This document shows positions 6,792-16,605 of a stretch of 64,000 nucleotides of DNA, one piece after another; the first letter of the stretch is position 1; the number at the start of each line of letters is the position of its first letter. Position numbers and translations under genes: made by a program. The stretch comes from Tunturiibacter gelidiferens (lineage in GTDB: Bacteria; Acidobacteriota; Terriglobia; Terriglobales; Acidobacteriaceae). Under the pieces are notes generated by a model, which saw only the letters and a program-made list of their open reading frames with translations, was not told where the DNA came from and searched no databases. The stretch is from the NCBI RefSeq assembly GCF_013410115.1, contig NZ_JACCCV010000001.1:186001-250000 (forward strand). The letters are read 5' to 3'.

Positions 6792-9488
6792 CTAGAACAG
6801 ACTCGCAGCACGCCGCAGATTGCCCGCAGTCCCGATGTTCAACAACGTAAAGTTGAATCTCTCGGTGGTTTCATTTCGTACCGAGCCCAGCTCGTACTTC
6901 CGAACCTCTACGCTGAATCCGCAGCAGTCCCAGTTATACGACCCCTGCACCGCCCCGTACTGTACCAGGCCGGTATTGTTCGCGTTCAGATCCAGTCCAA
7001 CATTCCCCGCAAGACCCAGCCCAGGCTTGGTCGGCGACCCGTACCCCAGCAGCAGCCGCAGCTGGTCGAAGTTCGAGACGGGAGAACTCACGCCCTCCGT
7101 GTAGAAACGCCCCGGAGCGTTCAGCCGCGCATAGCTCAATCCGGCAAAGACGTTGTTTTGATGCACGTCCACGAACACATTGTTAGACGTAAACTTCTTC
7201 GCTCCGGTATCGAAGTCGAAGTCCCACTCAACATCCATATGCGCTGAGGTCCGCAGACGCAGGCGCGAGATCAGCGGCGAGATCGCCCGCGGCTCGGTCA
7301 GAAACGCAATCCCGGAGAAGTTCAACGTCGTGTCGAAGATATTTCGCCGGCCATTAATTACGGCACCGCCAAAGTTCTCGTTGAAGAAGTACTTCTGCGT
7401 CAGCCGCCAGCTGATCAGCGGATGACTGCCGCAGCTGGGCAGCTTATCCTTTGGCTCAACGCTTGCTCCCCTGGTCTGAACCTTGCCGCTATCCTCGTCC
7501 CAGTACTGTGTCTGCGCCGTGCTCACCGGCCTCTCCTTGCAGGGCCGATCCTTCACCGGCCGCAAGAACAACCGTTGCGTCGCTCCATACTCCAGCTCAT
7601 TCGTATCGCTCACAATATCGACATCGTCGAAGCGCAACACGCTCAAAAAGTTATTCACTCCGGTCACGTACCGGTAGGTCAGCTCCGGTTCGATCGTGTG
7701 CTTCACATCGTTGCCGTAGAACAGCTTCTCCACGCGCGGCGAATCGAAGGTCCGCTCCACCACAGGAGCCCGCAGATCAGCTTCAACCTCCACGTCCGAG
7801 CGGTGCAACGCATCCGGAAGCTCGACCGGCACCCCCGTCTCTGCGTAGGGAACCTGCCTGCTTCTGCTGTACGCCGTCTCGCGCACGCCAACCGACGACA
7901 ACACTCGCCATCCATCAAAGCCCAGCCGATACGAGAGCGCCGGGTGCACATCGAAGCGCTGCGTTAAACCGCCAGTAGAAAAGCCCGGCTCCACCCGCGA
8001 CAGTCCGGCATGCGAAGCCTCCACGCTCCACAGCAATCCGGTCCTGCCGATCTCATGCTCGGTACTGCCGAAGTCCAGCGACGGCGCATGAAAGATCTTC
8101 ACCTCTTCTTCCGGAATCGCGGGAGCGGTCGGGGTCGCAGCCACACCCGCCTGTTTCAACCCCTGGTAGCGATCCACACGCGCCGAAGCGGCATAGCCGT
8201 CCCACTCGTGCACGCCATACACGATCGAAAGGATGTCGCTCGACACCGCCACGCTGAAGTTCTCCGCAAACGCCTCACGATAGGCATACGAACTCAGATA
8301 CTCAACATCCCCCGCCACTCTCGTCTGCGAACTGAAGTCGTGCCGTCCCGAAACCGTCACATCTTCTCCGCCCTGATTTACATACACGCCGTTGGTATAA
8401 ATTCCACGGTCAATCAGCCCTGTATATCTCGCCTTCCCGAAGTCATTGCCCAGCCCGCGATATCGAAACGTCGCCGACTGCTCCCACCCTCGCAGCGAAT
8501 AATACTGGGCACCTACCATCAGATCGGTGCTGCGATTGATCGCCCAGTAGAACTCCTCGCCCAGCGTAAATCCCTTCGTCGACGAGTACCCCGGCACCGG
8601 GATCATGAAGCCTGTCTGCCTCTGCTCCGAATCGACCGGATGCGTGACATACGGCAAAAACAGCACAGGAATATTCATCAATCGAAAGGTACTGTTCTGC
8701 GCCTTCGCCTTCTCGCTGTCCACGGCAAACTTTCCCGCGTAGAGCATCCAGTCCGGGTGCGGCAACTGACAAGTCGTCAACGTGCCCTCGTAGATCTCGT
8801 ACGACTGCGGCCCCGTCCGCACCACCATCCGCCCCGTAAACAAAAATGGATTACTGCTCGAATACGTCAGCGTGTGCCCTGCGCTCTTCATCCCCACGGA
8901 GCCGACTACGTCGTAAAAAGTCGCCGTCTGCTGCTTCAGATTCATCGTGCCGTGTCTGGCGGTCAGGTCCTCGTGGTTCGCGCCCCCGCTCACATGCAGA
9001 TGCCCTGTCGCCGTCAAATCCCCGGTGTCCTGATCGAATTCGATGTGGTCCGCTTCTACGACTCGGTCGCGGTAGGTAACCTTGACATCGCCATCCAAGG
9101 TGACGACGCTTCCGTTCCTCAGCAGAGTGTCTTCCTCTGTCTTCACATCGGTCGTGTCGTCGGTCGCAGGCTGCACCTCCGCTACCGGATATTGCGTCGC
9201 TCCCGGCGCGTCCGGCAGGCTCGAAGACGTCTGCTGCTCTTCCGTCTGGGGGGTTGCCTGACTCGTCACCTGCTGTCCCCACAGATGTGGATGACTTGCC
9301 GCGAGCACCATGATAGTTATCAAGAGGTAAACAGTCGTCCGGACGCTCCTGGAGCCACTTCCGCGAGCCTTCGGGACTGGATGCAACGGCTTCAATCCGC
9401 CGGACAGCAAAGCCAGCAAAGGCAGTCGGCGCTGCCAATGGGTCTTCCTCCCAGGTTCGTTCGGTTTGAAACTTGTCAGACGTGCCAC
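6792..9488 (-). CDS. lptD: LPS-assembly protein LptD
   Basis: This 898-residue outer-membrane protein has an unusually long basic N-terminus before its hydrophobic signal (about residues 50-65), so the true start may be downstream of the GTG used here. Residues of about 115-210 form the OstA/LptA-like periplasmic jellyroll (DGDVKVTYRDRVVEADHIEFD, shortened here to its key part GDVKVTYRDRVVEADHI). The remainder is a large beta-barrel with many aromatic strand ends. Cysteines are at 240 (TTCQL), 650, 686 and a C-terminal pair 855-856 (NWDCCGF). The 240 and 855/856 positions correspond to the disulfide-forming cysteines known in E. coli LptD, while no equivalent of its first Cys is present. LptD inserts lipopolysaccharide in the outer leaflet, so this bacterium probably makes LPS. 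Confidence 0.92.
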   Translation of the reverse strand: MARLTSFKPNEPGRKTHWQRRLPLLALLSGGLKPLHPVPKARGSGSRSVRTTVYLLITIMVLAASHPHLWGQQVTSQATPQTEEQQTSSSLPDAPGATQYPVAEVQPATDDTTDVKTEEDTLLRNGSVVTLDGDVKVTYRDRVVEADHIEFDQDTGDLTATGHLHVSGGANHEDLTARHGTMNLKQQTATFYDVVGSVGMKSAGHTLTYSSSNPFLFTGRMVVRTGPQSYEIYEGTLTTCQLPHPDWMLYAGKFAVDSEKAKAQNSTFRLMNIPVLFLPYVTHPVDSEQRQTGFMIPVPGYSSTKGFTLGEEFYWAINRSTDLMVGAQYYSLRGWEQSATFRYRGLGNDFGKARYTGLIDRGIYTNGVYVNQGGEDVTVSGRHDFSSQTRVAGDVEYLSSYAYREAFAENFSVAVSSDILSIVYGVHEWDGYAASARVDRYQGLKQAGVAATPTAPAIPEEEVKIFHAPSLDFGSTEHEIGRTGLLWSVEASHAGLSRVEPGFSTGGLTQRFDVHPALSYRLGFDGWRVLSSVGVRETAYSRSRQVPYAETGVPVELPDALHRSDVEVEADLRAPVVERTFDSPRVEKLFYGNDVKHTIEPELTYRYVTGVNNFLSVLRFDDVDIVSDTNELEYGATQRLFLRPVKDRPCKERPVSTAQTQYWDEDSGKVQTRGASVEPKDKLPSCGSHPLISWRLTQKYFFNENFGGAVINGRRNIFDTTLNFSGIAFLTEPRAISPLISRLRLRTSAHMDVEWDFDFDTGAKKFTSNNVFVDVHQNNVFAGLSYARLNAPGRFYTEGVSSPVSNFDQLRLLLGYGSPTKPGLGLAGNVGLDLNANNTGLVQYGAVQGSYNWDCCGFSVEVRKYELGSVRNETTERFNFTLLNIGTAGNLRRAASLF

Positions 9489-9536
9489 CCTTTGAGGCTA
9501 AACGATTTTACGGAAGCGAGTTTGGAATTGAGCACA

Positions 9537-10928
9537 ATGAGCTCTGCACAGCGTGACCTGCTACCACTGGACGAAGCCCCGGACGAAACGGGAGCCGCTG
9601 CGCCCTTTGCGCTTAAGGAACAAGTAGCCCAGCGCCTGGCCGCCCACCGTGCCCGCCGCAACCAGCAATCGGGTTCCGCGGTCACTCCCATCGCGCAACC
9701 CGGCCCCGAAAAGTCCCGCTCCTCCCGCATCGCCGCCGCGGTCGCCGAGCGCTACGCCAACTCCCCCAGCTACCGCACCTTCCTCGCGGAGCAGGCCGAA
9801 GCCGCCATTCGCGAGGCCGAAGCCGCAGCCGAGATCGCCGCCCTCAGCGCCAAGGCCGTAGCCGATGCTCAATACCAACTCCTGGCCGATCTCGATCAAT
9901 GGACCCTGACGCCCCCAACGCCTTCACCAGTCCCGGCGCCAAAACTCGCCTCTGCGGAACCCTCGGACGCCGAACCGCTCCCACTCAGTTCTCCCACCGG
10001 CGCCCAGACGACGGCCCCCGCACTCACCGTGAGACTCTACGAAGACGGAACTCGCGGCCGCCTTCCGGAACAGGTCTCTACCCCCAGCCGCCCGCTGATC
10101 TACGAGGCCTATGAAGCGTCGAACGAAGCTGAAACCCTGGCGCTTGACGAGGAGATCGCCTTCCGCCAGGCTCCTGTCTTCGAAGAGTCCGGCCCTCCCA
10201 TCGAGATTCCGGCTAACCTTATCGAGTTTCCTCGTCAGCTGGTAGCCGCTCGTAAAGCCCGCCCGCGACTGGCGGAAGGTCCGCTCCGCGAAGATGCCGA
10301 TCAGGTCCCCCACAATGTGCCGGCAGCGCAGCTCCGCATCTTCGAAGTTGAAGCGGCCCAGATCTCCACCTCCCCGGTCGTAGAATCCATCGCGCCCGAG
10401 TGGTCCTCCATCCTGCTCGCGGCCCACCCAGTCGCGGCCCCGGTGGAATCGGCTGAGGCGCCCTTCCAGCTCGAGCACCGACCCGAAGCCGCGCCTCTCA
10501 ACCTGCGCCTCATGGCCGCTATCGTCGATGGCTGCATCATTACAGCCTCGTTCCTGTGCTTCGTCGCGGCCTTCGCCGTCACGGTTGGCAAGCTCTCAAC
10601 CAATCCCGTGAGCTTCGCCCCTCATATTGTTCCGATGAGCCTGCAGACCGCCGCCATCGGTACAGCCGGGACTCTGGCCGCCCTTGCCTTGATCTACCAG
10701 CTTCTGTTCTTCACCTTCAGCGAAGCCACCCCTGGTATGCGCTATGCCCGCATCGGCCTCTGCACTCTTGCCGACGACAACCCAACCCGCTCTGCCATGC
10801 GCCGCCGCATCTTCGCGTCTGTCCTTGCGGCGTGTCCGCTGGGCATCGGCTTCCTCTGGGCATGGATGGATGAAGACGGCCTGGGCTGGCACGACCGTAT
10901 CTCCCGCATGTATCAACGAAGCTATTAG
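9537..10928 (+). CDS. RDD family membrane protein with long N-terminal extension
   Basis: The frame stays open far upstream, but that part is antisense to lptD; the ATG at 9537 gives a 463-residue protein and is the sensible start. The first 310 residues are hydrophilic: an Ala/Glu/Arg-rich helical region (about 60-120, AAEIAALSAKAVADAQ) followed by Pro-rich linker. The RDD domain covers about residues 320-463, with LMAAIVDGCIITASFL, an F-x-E-A-T-P-G-M-R-Y motif and the terminal WHDRISRMYQRSY. RDD proteins are small membrane proteins with two to four helices of mostly unknown function; some are Na+/H+ antiporters. It is divergent from lptD by 48 bases, so the two share a promoter region. The Ala/Glu-rich extension is not usual for the family. 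Confidence 0.85.
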   Translation: MSSAQRDLLPLDEAPDETGAAAPFALKEQVAQRLAAHRARRNQQSGSAVTPIAQPGPEKSRSSRIAAAVAERYANSPSYRTFLAEQAEAAIREAEAAAEIAALSAKAVADAQYQLLADLDQWTLTPPTPSPVPAPKLASAEPSDAEPLPLSSPTGAQTTAPALTVRLYEDGTRGRLPEQVSTPSRPLIYEAYEASNEAETLALDEEIAFRQAPVFEESGPPIEIPANLIEFPRQLVAARKARPRLAEGPLREDADQVPHNVPAAQLRIFEVEAAQISTSPVVESIAPEWSSILLAAHPVAAPVESAEAPFQLEHRPEAAPLNLRLMAAIVDGCIITASFLCFVAAFAVTVGKLSTNPVSFAPHIVPMSLQTAAIGTAGTLAALALIYQLLFFTFSEATPGMRYARIGLCTLADDNPTRSAMRRRIFASVLAACPLGIGFLWAWMDEDGLGWHDRISRMYQRSY

Positions 10929-10936
10929 AAGATTCT

Positions 10937-11144
10937 GTCCTGCCGGACGGGCCTCCTGCGCGGAGGGCGCCCACTTCGTGGGGCGTATATCTTGTTTGGG
11001 TGAATTGACTGCAGCGGTCCTCGCGATGCTCGGAAGGAAGATCATGCCGACCAACGGGAGGCCCTGCGCAGATCATCCTGCCCAGACAAGGTATACAAGT
11101 CACGAAGTGACCGCCTCCCGCGCAGGGAGCCCGTCCGGCAGGAC
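10937..11144. repeat. Compound palindromic repeat, full unit
   Basis: This is a full copy. The left arm starts GTCCTGCCGGACGG and the right arm ends CCGTCCGGCAGGAC. The left hairpin is CCTCC-TGCGC-GGAGG and the right hairpin CTCCC-GCGCA-GGGAG. The third hairpin reads CCCAC-TTC-GTGGG on the left, where most other copies have GTCAC-TTC-GTGAC. It fills the convergent gap between the RDD gene and bamA. Confidence 0.9.
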
Positions 11145-11154
11145 ATAATCTTCC

Positions 11155-14124
11155 TTAGAAGGTCGTACTCACCGTCAAGCGGAACGTCTTCCTGGGCTCG
11201 CGCAGGATGTAATCCGCTCCATAGAACTGCAGCGCCTGCTGATAACTGAACTGTCCAGCTCCATCGCTCGGGAAGTAGCTCTTGAAGGTATTCACGTTGT
11301 CCGGACCGGAGTTCGGCACCGCCAGCTGCTGCGGAACCGTCTTGTAAAGACGCAGCGGATTGTAAGCGTAGAAGATACGGAACGGCGCATTGACGACCGG
11401 CAGGATCACCTGCAGCTCGGCGCCGAGGGAGTCCCGCGGAACATAGTTTGTTCCCGGCACAATCGTTAGCAGGTTCGGGAACTTCACCGACTGGCCGCCA
11501 AAGCAGGCGCCGTTGACGATCGTCGGACATCCATACTGCGCGCCATCGATCAGCGACTGACCCGCGGTGCTCTGGCGCAACTGGCCATGCAGCGCGTCGA
11601 AGGTCATGCCGAAGTCGTTGAAGAACGCGAACGTGACCTGGTTCACAATCGGAATCCGGTACTCCAGGTTCGCGACGATCTGCGTATCGCCACCGATGGA
11701 TACCATGCGGTAGATCGGCAGCGGAATCTGCACCGGACCCAGCGCCGGGTTCGTCGGATCGCGCGGAACCGAGGTCCCATCCGGGTTCGTCAGGATGTAC
11801 TGAACTTTATTCGGAATGAACGTGTACGGACCGACCGACCGGATGTCGAACCCGCGAAGATCCGACTCGCCACCGCTATACAGACGATGCGTCGGCGGAG
11901 CAACCTCGCCGCCAAAGCCCGACGTATGAGCCAGCTGGATGCGATAACCCAGCACGTTGTGGCCCTCGTTGTTTACCCGCAGTCCCTTCATCGGGAAGAA
12001 CTGACGATAGCTGGCAATCGGCGAGATGTACTTCACATTACCGCCCACCCCTGCCACCTGCATCGAAACGTTGAAGTCCTTGCCGTGATGCGGTCCAACC
12101 GCACGATCGAGGCTTGAGAAGGTAAAGCTCGGCGTCACAACCGAAGTAATGATGCCGCTCAACTGATTCTGTCCCGCGACACCGGACCGGAACGCGAGCG
12201 ATTGAAATACATTGGTCGTGTTCTGATTGAACGTCGTAACCGAAGACCGCGACAACGAGTACGACAGACCGATACGCGTTACGCCGGTTCGTGAAAACAG
12301 ATGTCGCAGCGGCTCGCTGGCCGAGACCGTCAACCCTGTCGTCGACTGGTTATAGTTCGTCAGCAGCGACTGTTGCGCCGTCGTCAGATTTCCCGCCGCC
12401 TGGCCGGTCGCCGACTGGCTCTTCGAAGGATTGAAGTCATACTTGCTGGCAAAGATCTGCGCGCCCAGCGAGATCGGCTTGTCCCGCAGATAAGGCTCGG
12501 TAAATCCAAGACTCAGATTGCGGGAAAGGTCGCCGATATTTGCCTGCACCGAGAGCGTCTCGCCCAGTCCCAGAAAGTTATTGGTCTCGTAGTTCAAACC
12601 AACAAAGGTGCCCGACAATCCGCTGATGCCGCCGTTCAGGCCGATCGAGTTCTTGCCCTTCTCCTTCAGCTTCAGCAGCAGATCGACCGTTCCGTCATCC
12701 GTATTCTGACGGCTCTCCGAGTCTTGCTCCGCCTTCAACGCCTCGAAGTAGTTCAGCTGATTCAACCGCAGAATCGAAAGATCCCAGAGCCTGCTGTTAT
12801 AGACCTGCCCTTCTTCGAGCAACAGCTCGCGCCGAATCACCTTGTCGCGCGTAATCGTATTACCCGTAAACTCGATCCGCGAAACGTAAAACGCCTTGCC
12901 TTCATCGATATCGATATTCAGCTTGATTGTCTTATTCGCTTCATCGATCGTCGGTACCGGCGTTCCCACGAAGTTGATGAATCCCCCTTCGCCAAACGCC
13001 TTCCGCAGCTGATCCAAACCTTTGCCGAATAAGGTCGCGTTGAAGTACTCGCCATCTTTCTGCGCAAACTGCGCACGCAGAGCCTTGGTATTCGTGAAGT
13101 GGGTATTACCGGAAAAGGTGATGCCCGCCAGCTTGTAGCGTGCACCCTCTTCCACCGGCATCAGGATGTCGATCCGTTTGCCCTTGGACGGGTGAAGCGT
13201 AAACGGGTTGATGCCGCCCGCATCGCGGATGTGCGTCGTCGGCTCGCTGGTAAGAGCCTTGAAGTAGCCGCGGTCCCGGTAAGCCTGGCGCACGCGCTCG
13301 GTGTCTTCATCGAGCTTGCTCGCGTCGAAGGTGCGTGCAAACAGATTCTCCAGGATGATCGAATGCGGAATCCCGATCGGCCGAAGGTTCTTCATTGCGG
13401 CACGCAGGGTGCGATCGTTCAGGCTGTTGTTGCCCTGAAACGCGATCTTGCCCACCTTTACGGTCGGCCCTTCTTTAATGTTGAACGTAATCGCTACAGC
13501 CGCCGGCGGAATCGTCTTCACTTCGGTCCGGATCGTGGCGAACTGGTGCCCGTGCTCTGCCAGCAGATCCCTCAGCACAACCTCGGCCCGCTTGATCTTC
13601 GTCGGGTCGTACTGGCTCTCGACCGAAAGCGGAACCTTCGCCTTCTTGAACCGGTCCAGAATGTCCGACTGCGTCACCGCGCCGAGACCCTTGTAGTTGA
13701 TCTCGCGAATCGTCGGCTTCTCTTTGACGTAAATGATCAACTGCACGCACTTCGGGCTGTCGACGCGCTCAATCCGCACATCGTCGAAGTAGCCGGTATT
13801 CCAAAGCGAGTTGAAGTCCCGCTCCACCACCAGCGGGTCGTACAGGTCGTTCTGCCGGCTGTACAGCCTGGCCAGCACCGACTCCTTGGGAATTCGTCGA
13901 TTACCGATCACCTGAGGCTGGCACAGCGTCTCCACATTGCCCGATACCGATCCCACGGCCTGGGCCGAAAGCGACGGGGCCGAGAGCGACGAAGCGGCCA
14001 GCGCCGTAAACGCAATCATGTACGCGGCATAAGCGATGCGGGAGCGTCTGGAGCGCGTGCACACAGTCTTGGTCTTGCTTTTCAGGGAGCTTCCGCTCTC
14101 TCGATTCACGGTAAAGATACGCAC
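11155..14124 (-). CDS. bamA: Outer membrane protein assembly factor BamA (Omp85)
   Basis: The 989-residue protein has a signal peptide (about residues 29-54, ending SLSAQA), five POTRA domains in residues of about 70-470 (for example IKRAEVVLRDLLAEHGH, GNNSLNDRTLRAAM, GNTHFTNTKALRAQF and GNTITRDKVIRRELLLEEG), then a 16-stranded barrel. The barrel includes the Omp85 hallmarks GESDLRGFD (the R of the VRGF-type lid motif) and a C-terminal strand ending in Phe (LTVSTTF). BamA inserts beta-barrel proteins, including LptD, in the outer membrane. It lies on the same strand as lptD, the DsbA-like gene and the SurA-like gene, with only the opposite-strand RDD gene between. The GTG at 14124 is the assumed start. 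The long gap upstream (14125-14305) probably holds its promoter. Confidence 0.94.
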   Translation of the reverse strand: MRIFTVNRESGSSLKSKTKTVCTRSRRSRIAYAAYMIAFTALAASSLSAPSLSAQAVGSVSGNVETLCQPQVIGNRRIPKESVLARLYSRQNDLYDPLVVERDFNSLWNTGYFDDVRIERVDSPKCVQLIIYVKEKPTIREINYKGLGAVTQSDILDRFKKAKVPLSVESQYDPTKIKRAEVVLRDLLAEHGHQFATIRTEVKTIPPAAVAITFNIKEGPTVKVGKIAFQGNNSLNDRTLRAAMKNLRPIGIPHSIILENLFARTFDASKLDEDTERVRQAYRDRGYFKALTSEPTTHIRDAGGINPFTLHPSKGKRIDILMPVEEGARYKLAGITFSGNTHFTNTKALRAQFAQKDGEYFNATLFGKGLDQLRKAFGEGGFINFVGTPVPTIDEANKTIKLNIDIDEGKAFYVSRIEFTGNTITRDKVIRRELLLEEGQVYNSRLWDLSILRLNQLNYFEALKAEQDSESRQNTDDGTVDLLLKLKEKGKNSIGLNGGISGLSGTFVGLNYETNNFLGLGETLSVQANIGDLSRNLSLGFTEPYLRDKPISLGAQIFASKYDFNPSKSQSATGQAAGNLTTAQQSLLTNYNQSTTGLTVSASEPLRHLFSRTGVTRIGLSYSLSRSSVTTFNQNTTNVFQSLAFRSGVAGQNQLSGIITSVVTPSFTFSSLDRAVGPHHGKDFNVSMQVAGVGGNVKYISPIASYRQFFPMKGLRVNNEGHNVLGYRIQLAHTSGFGGEVAPPTHRLYSGGESDLRGFDIRSVGPYTFIPNKVQYILTNPDGTSVPRDPTNPALGPVQIPLPIYRMVSIGGDTQIVANLEYRIPIVNQVTFAFFNDFGMTFDALHGQLRQSTAGQSLIDGAQYGCPTIVNGACFGGQSVKFPNLLTIVPGTNYVPRDSLGAELQVILPVVNAPFRIFYAYNPLRLYKTVPQQLAVPNSGPDNVNTFKSYFPSDGAGQFSYQQALQFYGADYILREPRKTFRLTVSTTF

Positions 14125-14305
14125 ACCCTCACTGCTCTAAAAATGACGCTCGCCAGCAAAGTCAGCGAAGTCCTGATTATATGGGAGCGGCCAGCGGTTA
14201 GCGAGTTCGCCCCGTGGTTCTGGCCGGACGAACCTCAATCCAACCAACGAATTCCAGCGTGATCGTTGGACGAATGCGCCCACCCAACGGCACCCGCCAG
14301 TGGAA

Positions 14306-14491
14306 TTAACTCTCCAACTCCGCCGTAATTGTGAACTCCTGCGCCGACCCGTCCCACCGCACAGTCAGCACATTCGGCTGGCAGCAGACCTGGCAGTCCT
14401 CCACATACTGCTGCTTCGAGCCGCCCGACTCATCCACCGTCGTCTCCACCCACTCTCCACAACCCGCGCACTGAAAACCTGCTGCATGCAT
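14306..14491 (-). CDS. CPXCG motif-containing cysteine-rich protein
   Basis: The 61-residue protein contains two metal-binding pairs, CAGC (FQCAGCGEW near the N-terminus) and CQVC (DCQVCCQPN), and a conserved W/V-rich C-terminus. It matches the small CPXCG family, predicted zinc-ribbon proteins of unknown function. I prefer the ATG at 14491, preceded by GAGG seven bases upstream; a GTG at 14503 overlaps the stop codon of the S9 peptidase gene and would give translational coupling with four more residues. In either case the gene follows the peptidase without a gap and is very likely co-transcribed with it. Confidence 0.85.
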   Translation of the reverse strand: MHAAGFQCAGCGEWVETTVDESGGSKQQYVEDCQVCCQPNVLTVRWDGSAQEFTITAELES

Positions 14492-14499
14492 CGCCAACC

Positions 14500-16449
14500 T
14501 CACTGAGCCTTCGCCTCTCCTTTAAGATACTTGTCGAACCACCCCACCGACCGCGTCAGTTCATCCAACTGATGCTCCCGCTTGATAAAGCCATGCCCTT
14601 CTTCGGGGTAGTACACCGCATCCACCGTGCGTCCCTCCTTCTTCAAAATATCCACCACCTGCTCAGCCTCCTCCTTCGGCACGCGAATGTCCCGCTCCCC
14701 CTGCAGCACCAGCAGCGGAGCCTTCTCCTCCCGAATGTACTTCAGCGGGGACGAAGCCTCATACACCGCCTTGTCCGCCACGGGATCGCCCAGCAGCGAC
14801 TTCTCATACTCCTGCAGCTGCGCATCCTCATGCGCCAGCATCGTGTACCAGTCCAGAATCCCGTACTCATCCACCGCCGCCGCCCACATCTCCGGATTCT
14901 TTCCGATCGCCATCAGCGTCATGAACCCGCCATACGAGCCGCCCCAGATCCCCACCTTCTTCGCGTCGACAAATCCCGTGGCCTTCAAGAAATCGACGCC
15001 GGCAATCTCATCCTTCAGATCCGCGCCGCCAAGGTCTTTGTAGTTCGCCTTCTGGAACTCCATCCCATAGCCCGTCGATCCGCGCACATTCGGCGCAATC
15101 ACCACGTACCCGCGCGACACCAGCAGAATCGCCCGCGGACTGAAGCTGTCCAGCGTCTGTCCCGTAGGCCCGCCATGCGGCATCACCACCACTGGTGCGG
15201 TCCCATCCCGCTTCAAATTAAACGGCACCCATACCAGCGCCGAGATCATCTTCCCATCGAAGCTCTTATACGTCACAAGCTGCGACGAGGGCAGCGTAGC
15301 AGAAGTCAACACCGGGCTCTCGTTATGCGTCACCTGCGTCACAGTCCCGCCTGCGCTCAACAAATAAAGATTCGGCGCATGCGTCGAGTCCTGATGCGAA
15401 AACAGGTAGCTTCCATCTTCACGAAACGCAGTCGGGCCCGCACCCGGAGTGTTCAACCCGGCGGGCACTCCTCGATCGCTCGCCTTCAGCGTCTTTCCAT
15501 CCACAAAGTTGATCGTCGCCCGTCCATCCGCATTCAGGATGTAGGTAAACGTGTCGCCCCTTGGCGAAAATCCTCCCGCATGCGCCTCCCACTGCGTATC
15601 CGTCACCCACCGCCTCTTCTTCGACGCCACATCGAGCAACGCAACATTCGCGTACCCGCCCTTCTCATTCGAAGTCATCAGCAGCGTCTTCCCATCCGGC
15701 GATACCTCGGACGCCAGCATCAACACCTTCCCCGTATGCGCGGTCAGATTCTCTGCCGCCCCGCTCTTGACCTCCACGCGATACACATCGGCATCCTCCG
15801 TCCCCACCTCCCGCACCGCGTACAGATACCGTCCGTCCGGGCTCCAGTCCACGCCACTCCACGAGGCCTTCGGATCCTTCTCGTGCGTCAACAACCGCGC
15901 CGTTCCCGCAGGCCACTCCATCACCGCAAGATTGGTCGAAGACTCCACCTTCTCCTTGCTGCCAAACGCCAACCACTTGCCGTCTTTGGAAAACAGAGGC
16001 CCACTCTCACTGGTCTTGTCGGTATTGGTCAGGTTCTTGGGCTCGCCGCCACCCACCGAAACAGCGTACAGGTCATACAGCTCATCGCCGCCCTTGTCCT
16101 GCTCAAACACAATCTCTTTGCCGTCTTTGGTGAACGCCGGACTCGACTGACGGTCATTGGACTTCAACAACTGCCGCGCACCCGTGCCATCCGCCTGCAT
16201 CACCCAGAGATTCAGCCGCCCCGAAGCATTGCTGATGTATCCAATCTGCTTGCCATCCGGGGACCACGTAGAACCCGCCAGTCGCACCGTCTGCAACAAC
16301 TCAGCCACCGGCATCGGAGAACCCCCAGCCGCACTCTCTGCCGAAATCACGCTCTTGGGATCCGTCGCCACCCTGTCACCCGGCCCCGAAGCAAATCCCG
16401 AAACCGAAGCCAGCAAAATCAACCCAGGCAACAAGCAGAAGCGTGTCAT
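14500..16449 (-). CDS. S9 family peptidase (dipeptidyl/acylaminoacyl peptidase type)
   Basis: The 649-residue protein has a signal peptide (CLLPGLILLASVSGFASG), a WD40/TolB-like propeller of about residues 40-380 (repeated SPDGKQIGYISN-type motifs), and a C-terminal alpha/beta hydrolase. The catalytic triad is Ser505 in GGSYGGF, Asp587 in ERDIRVP and His619 in EEGHGF, counted from the ATG at 16449. That ATG has GGAG six bases upstream; an ATG at 16461 is possible but has no ribosome binding site. The propeller restricts access so that only short peptides are cleaved. With its signal peptide the enzyme probably acts in the periplasm to digest oligopeptides. The CPXCG gene follows. Confidence 0.9.
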   Translation of the reverse strand: MTRFCLLPGLILLASVSGFASGPGDRVATDPKSVISAESAAGGSPMPVAELLQTVRLAGSTWSPDGKQIGYISNASGRLNLWVMQADGTGARQLLKSNDRQSSPAFTKDGKEIVFEQDKGGDELYDLYAVSVGGGEPKNLTNTDKTSESGPLFSKDGKWLAFGSKEKVESSTNLAVMEWPAGTARLLTHEKDPKASWSGVDWSPDGRYLYAVREVGTEDADVYRVEVKSGAAENLTAHTGKVLMLASEVSPDGKTLLMTSNEKGGYANVALLDVASKKRRWVTDTQWEAHAGGFSPRGDTFTYILNADGRATINFVDGKTLKASDRGVPAGLNTPGAGPTAFREDGSYLFSHQDSTHAPNLYLLSAGGTVTQVTHNESPVLTSATLPSSQLVTYKSFDGKMISALVWVPFNLKRDGTAPVVVMPHGGPTGQTLDSFSPRAILLVSRGYVVIAPNVRGSTGYGMEFQKANYKDLGGADLKDEIAGVDFLKATGFVDAKKVGIWGGSYGGFMTLMAIGKNPEMWAAAVDEYGILDWYTMLAHEDAQLQEYEKSLLGDPVADKAVYEASSPLKYIREEKAPLLVLQGERDIRVPKEEAEQVVDILKKEGRTVDAVYYPEEGHGFIKREHQLDELTRSVGWFDKYLKGEAKAQ

Positions 16450-16605
16450 CGCGAACTCCATAACAAATCGAAGTGAACACCAGAGACCAACCGCGCCAGA
16501 CTAGCACGCCTCTAGCTTCGACGTTTCGGGAAATCCGTCTGCTCTAACCCCAACGAGTGATCTTGAGGAGGCTCTAGAACCCGCAGCGCGACTTGAGTTT
16601 TAGAC

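Noticed and set aside
8010..9536. Long plus-strand frame reaching upstream of the RDD gene
   Set aside because: It is antisense to lptD and its residues are Arg/His-rich shadow sequence. The protein starts at 9537.
14572..16476. 634-codon plus-strand frame opposite the S9 peptidase
   Set aside because: Arg/His/Leu-rich shadow of a high-GC gene. The minus strand has a full triad, propeller and signal peptide.
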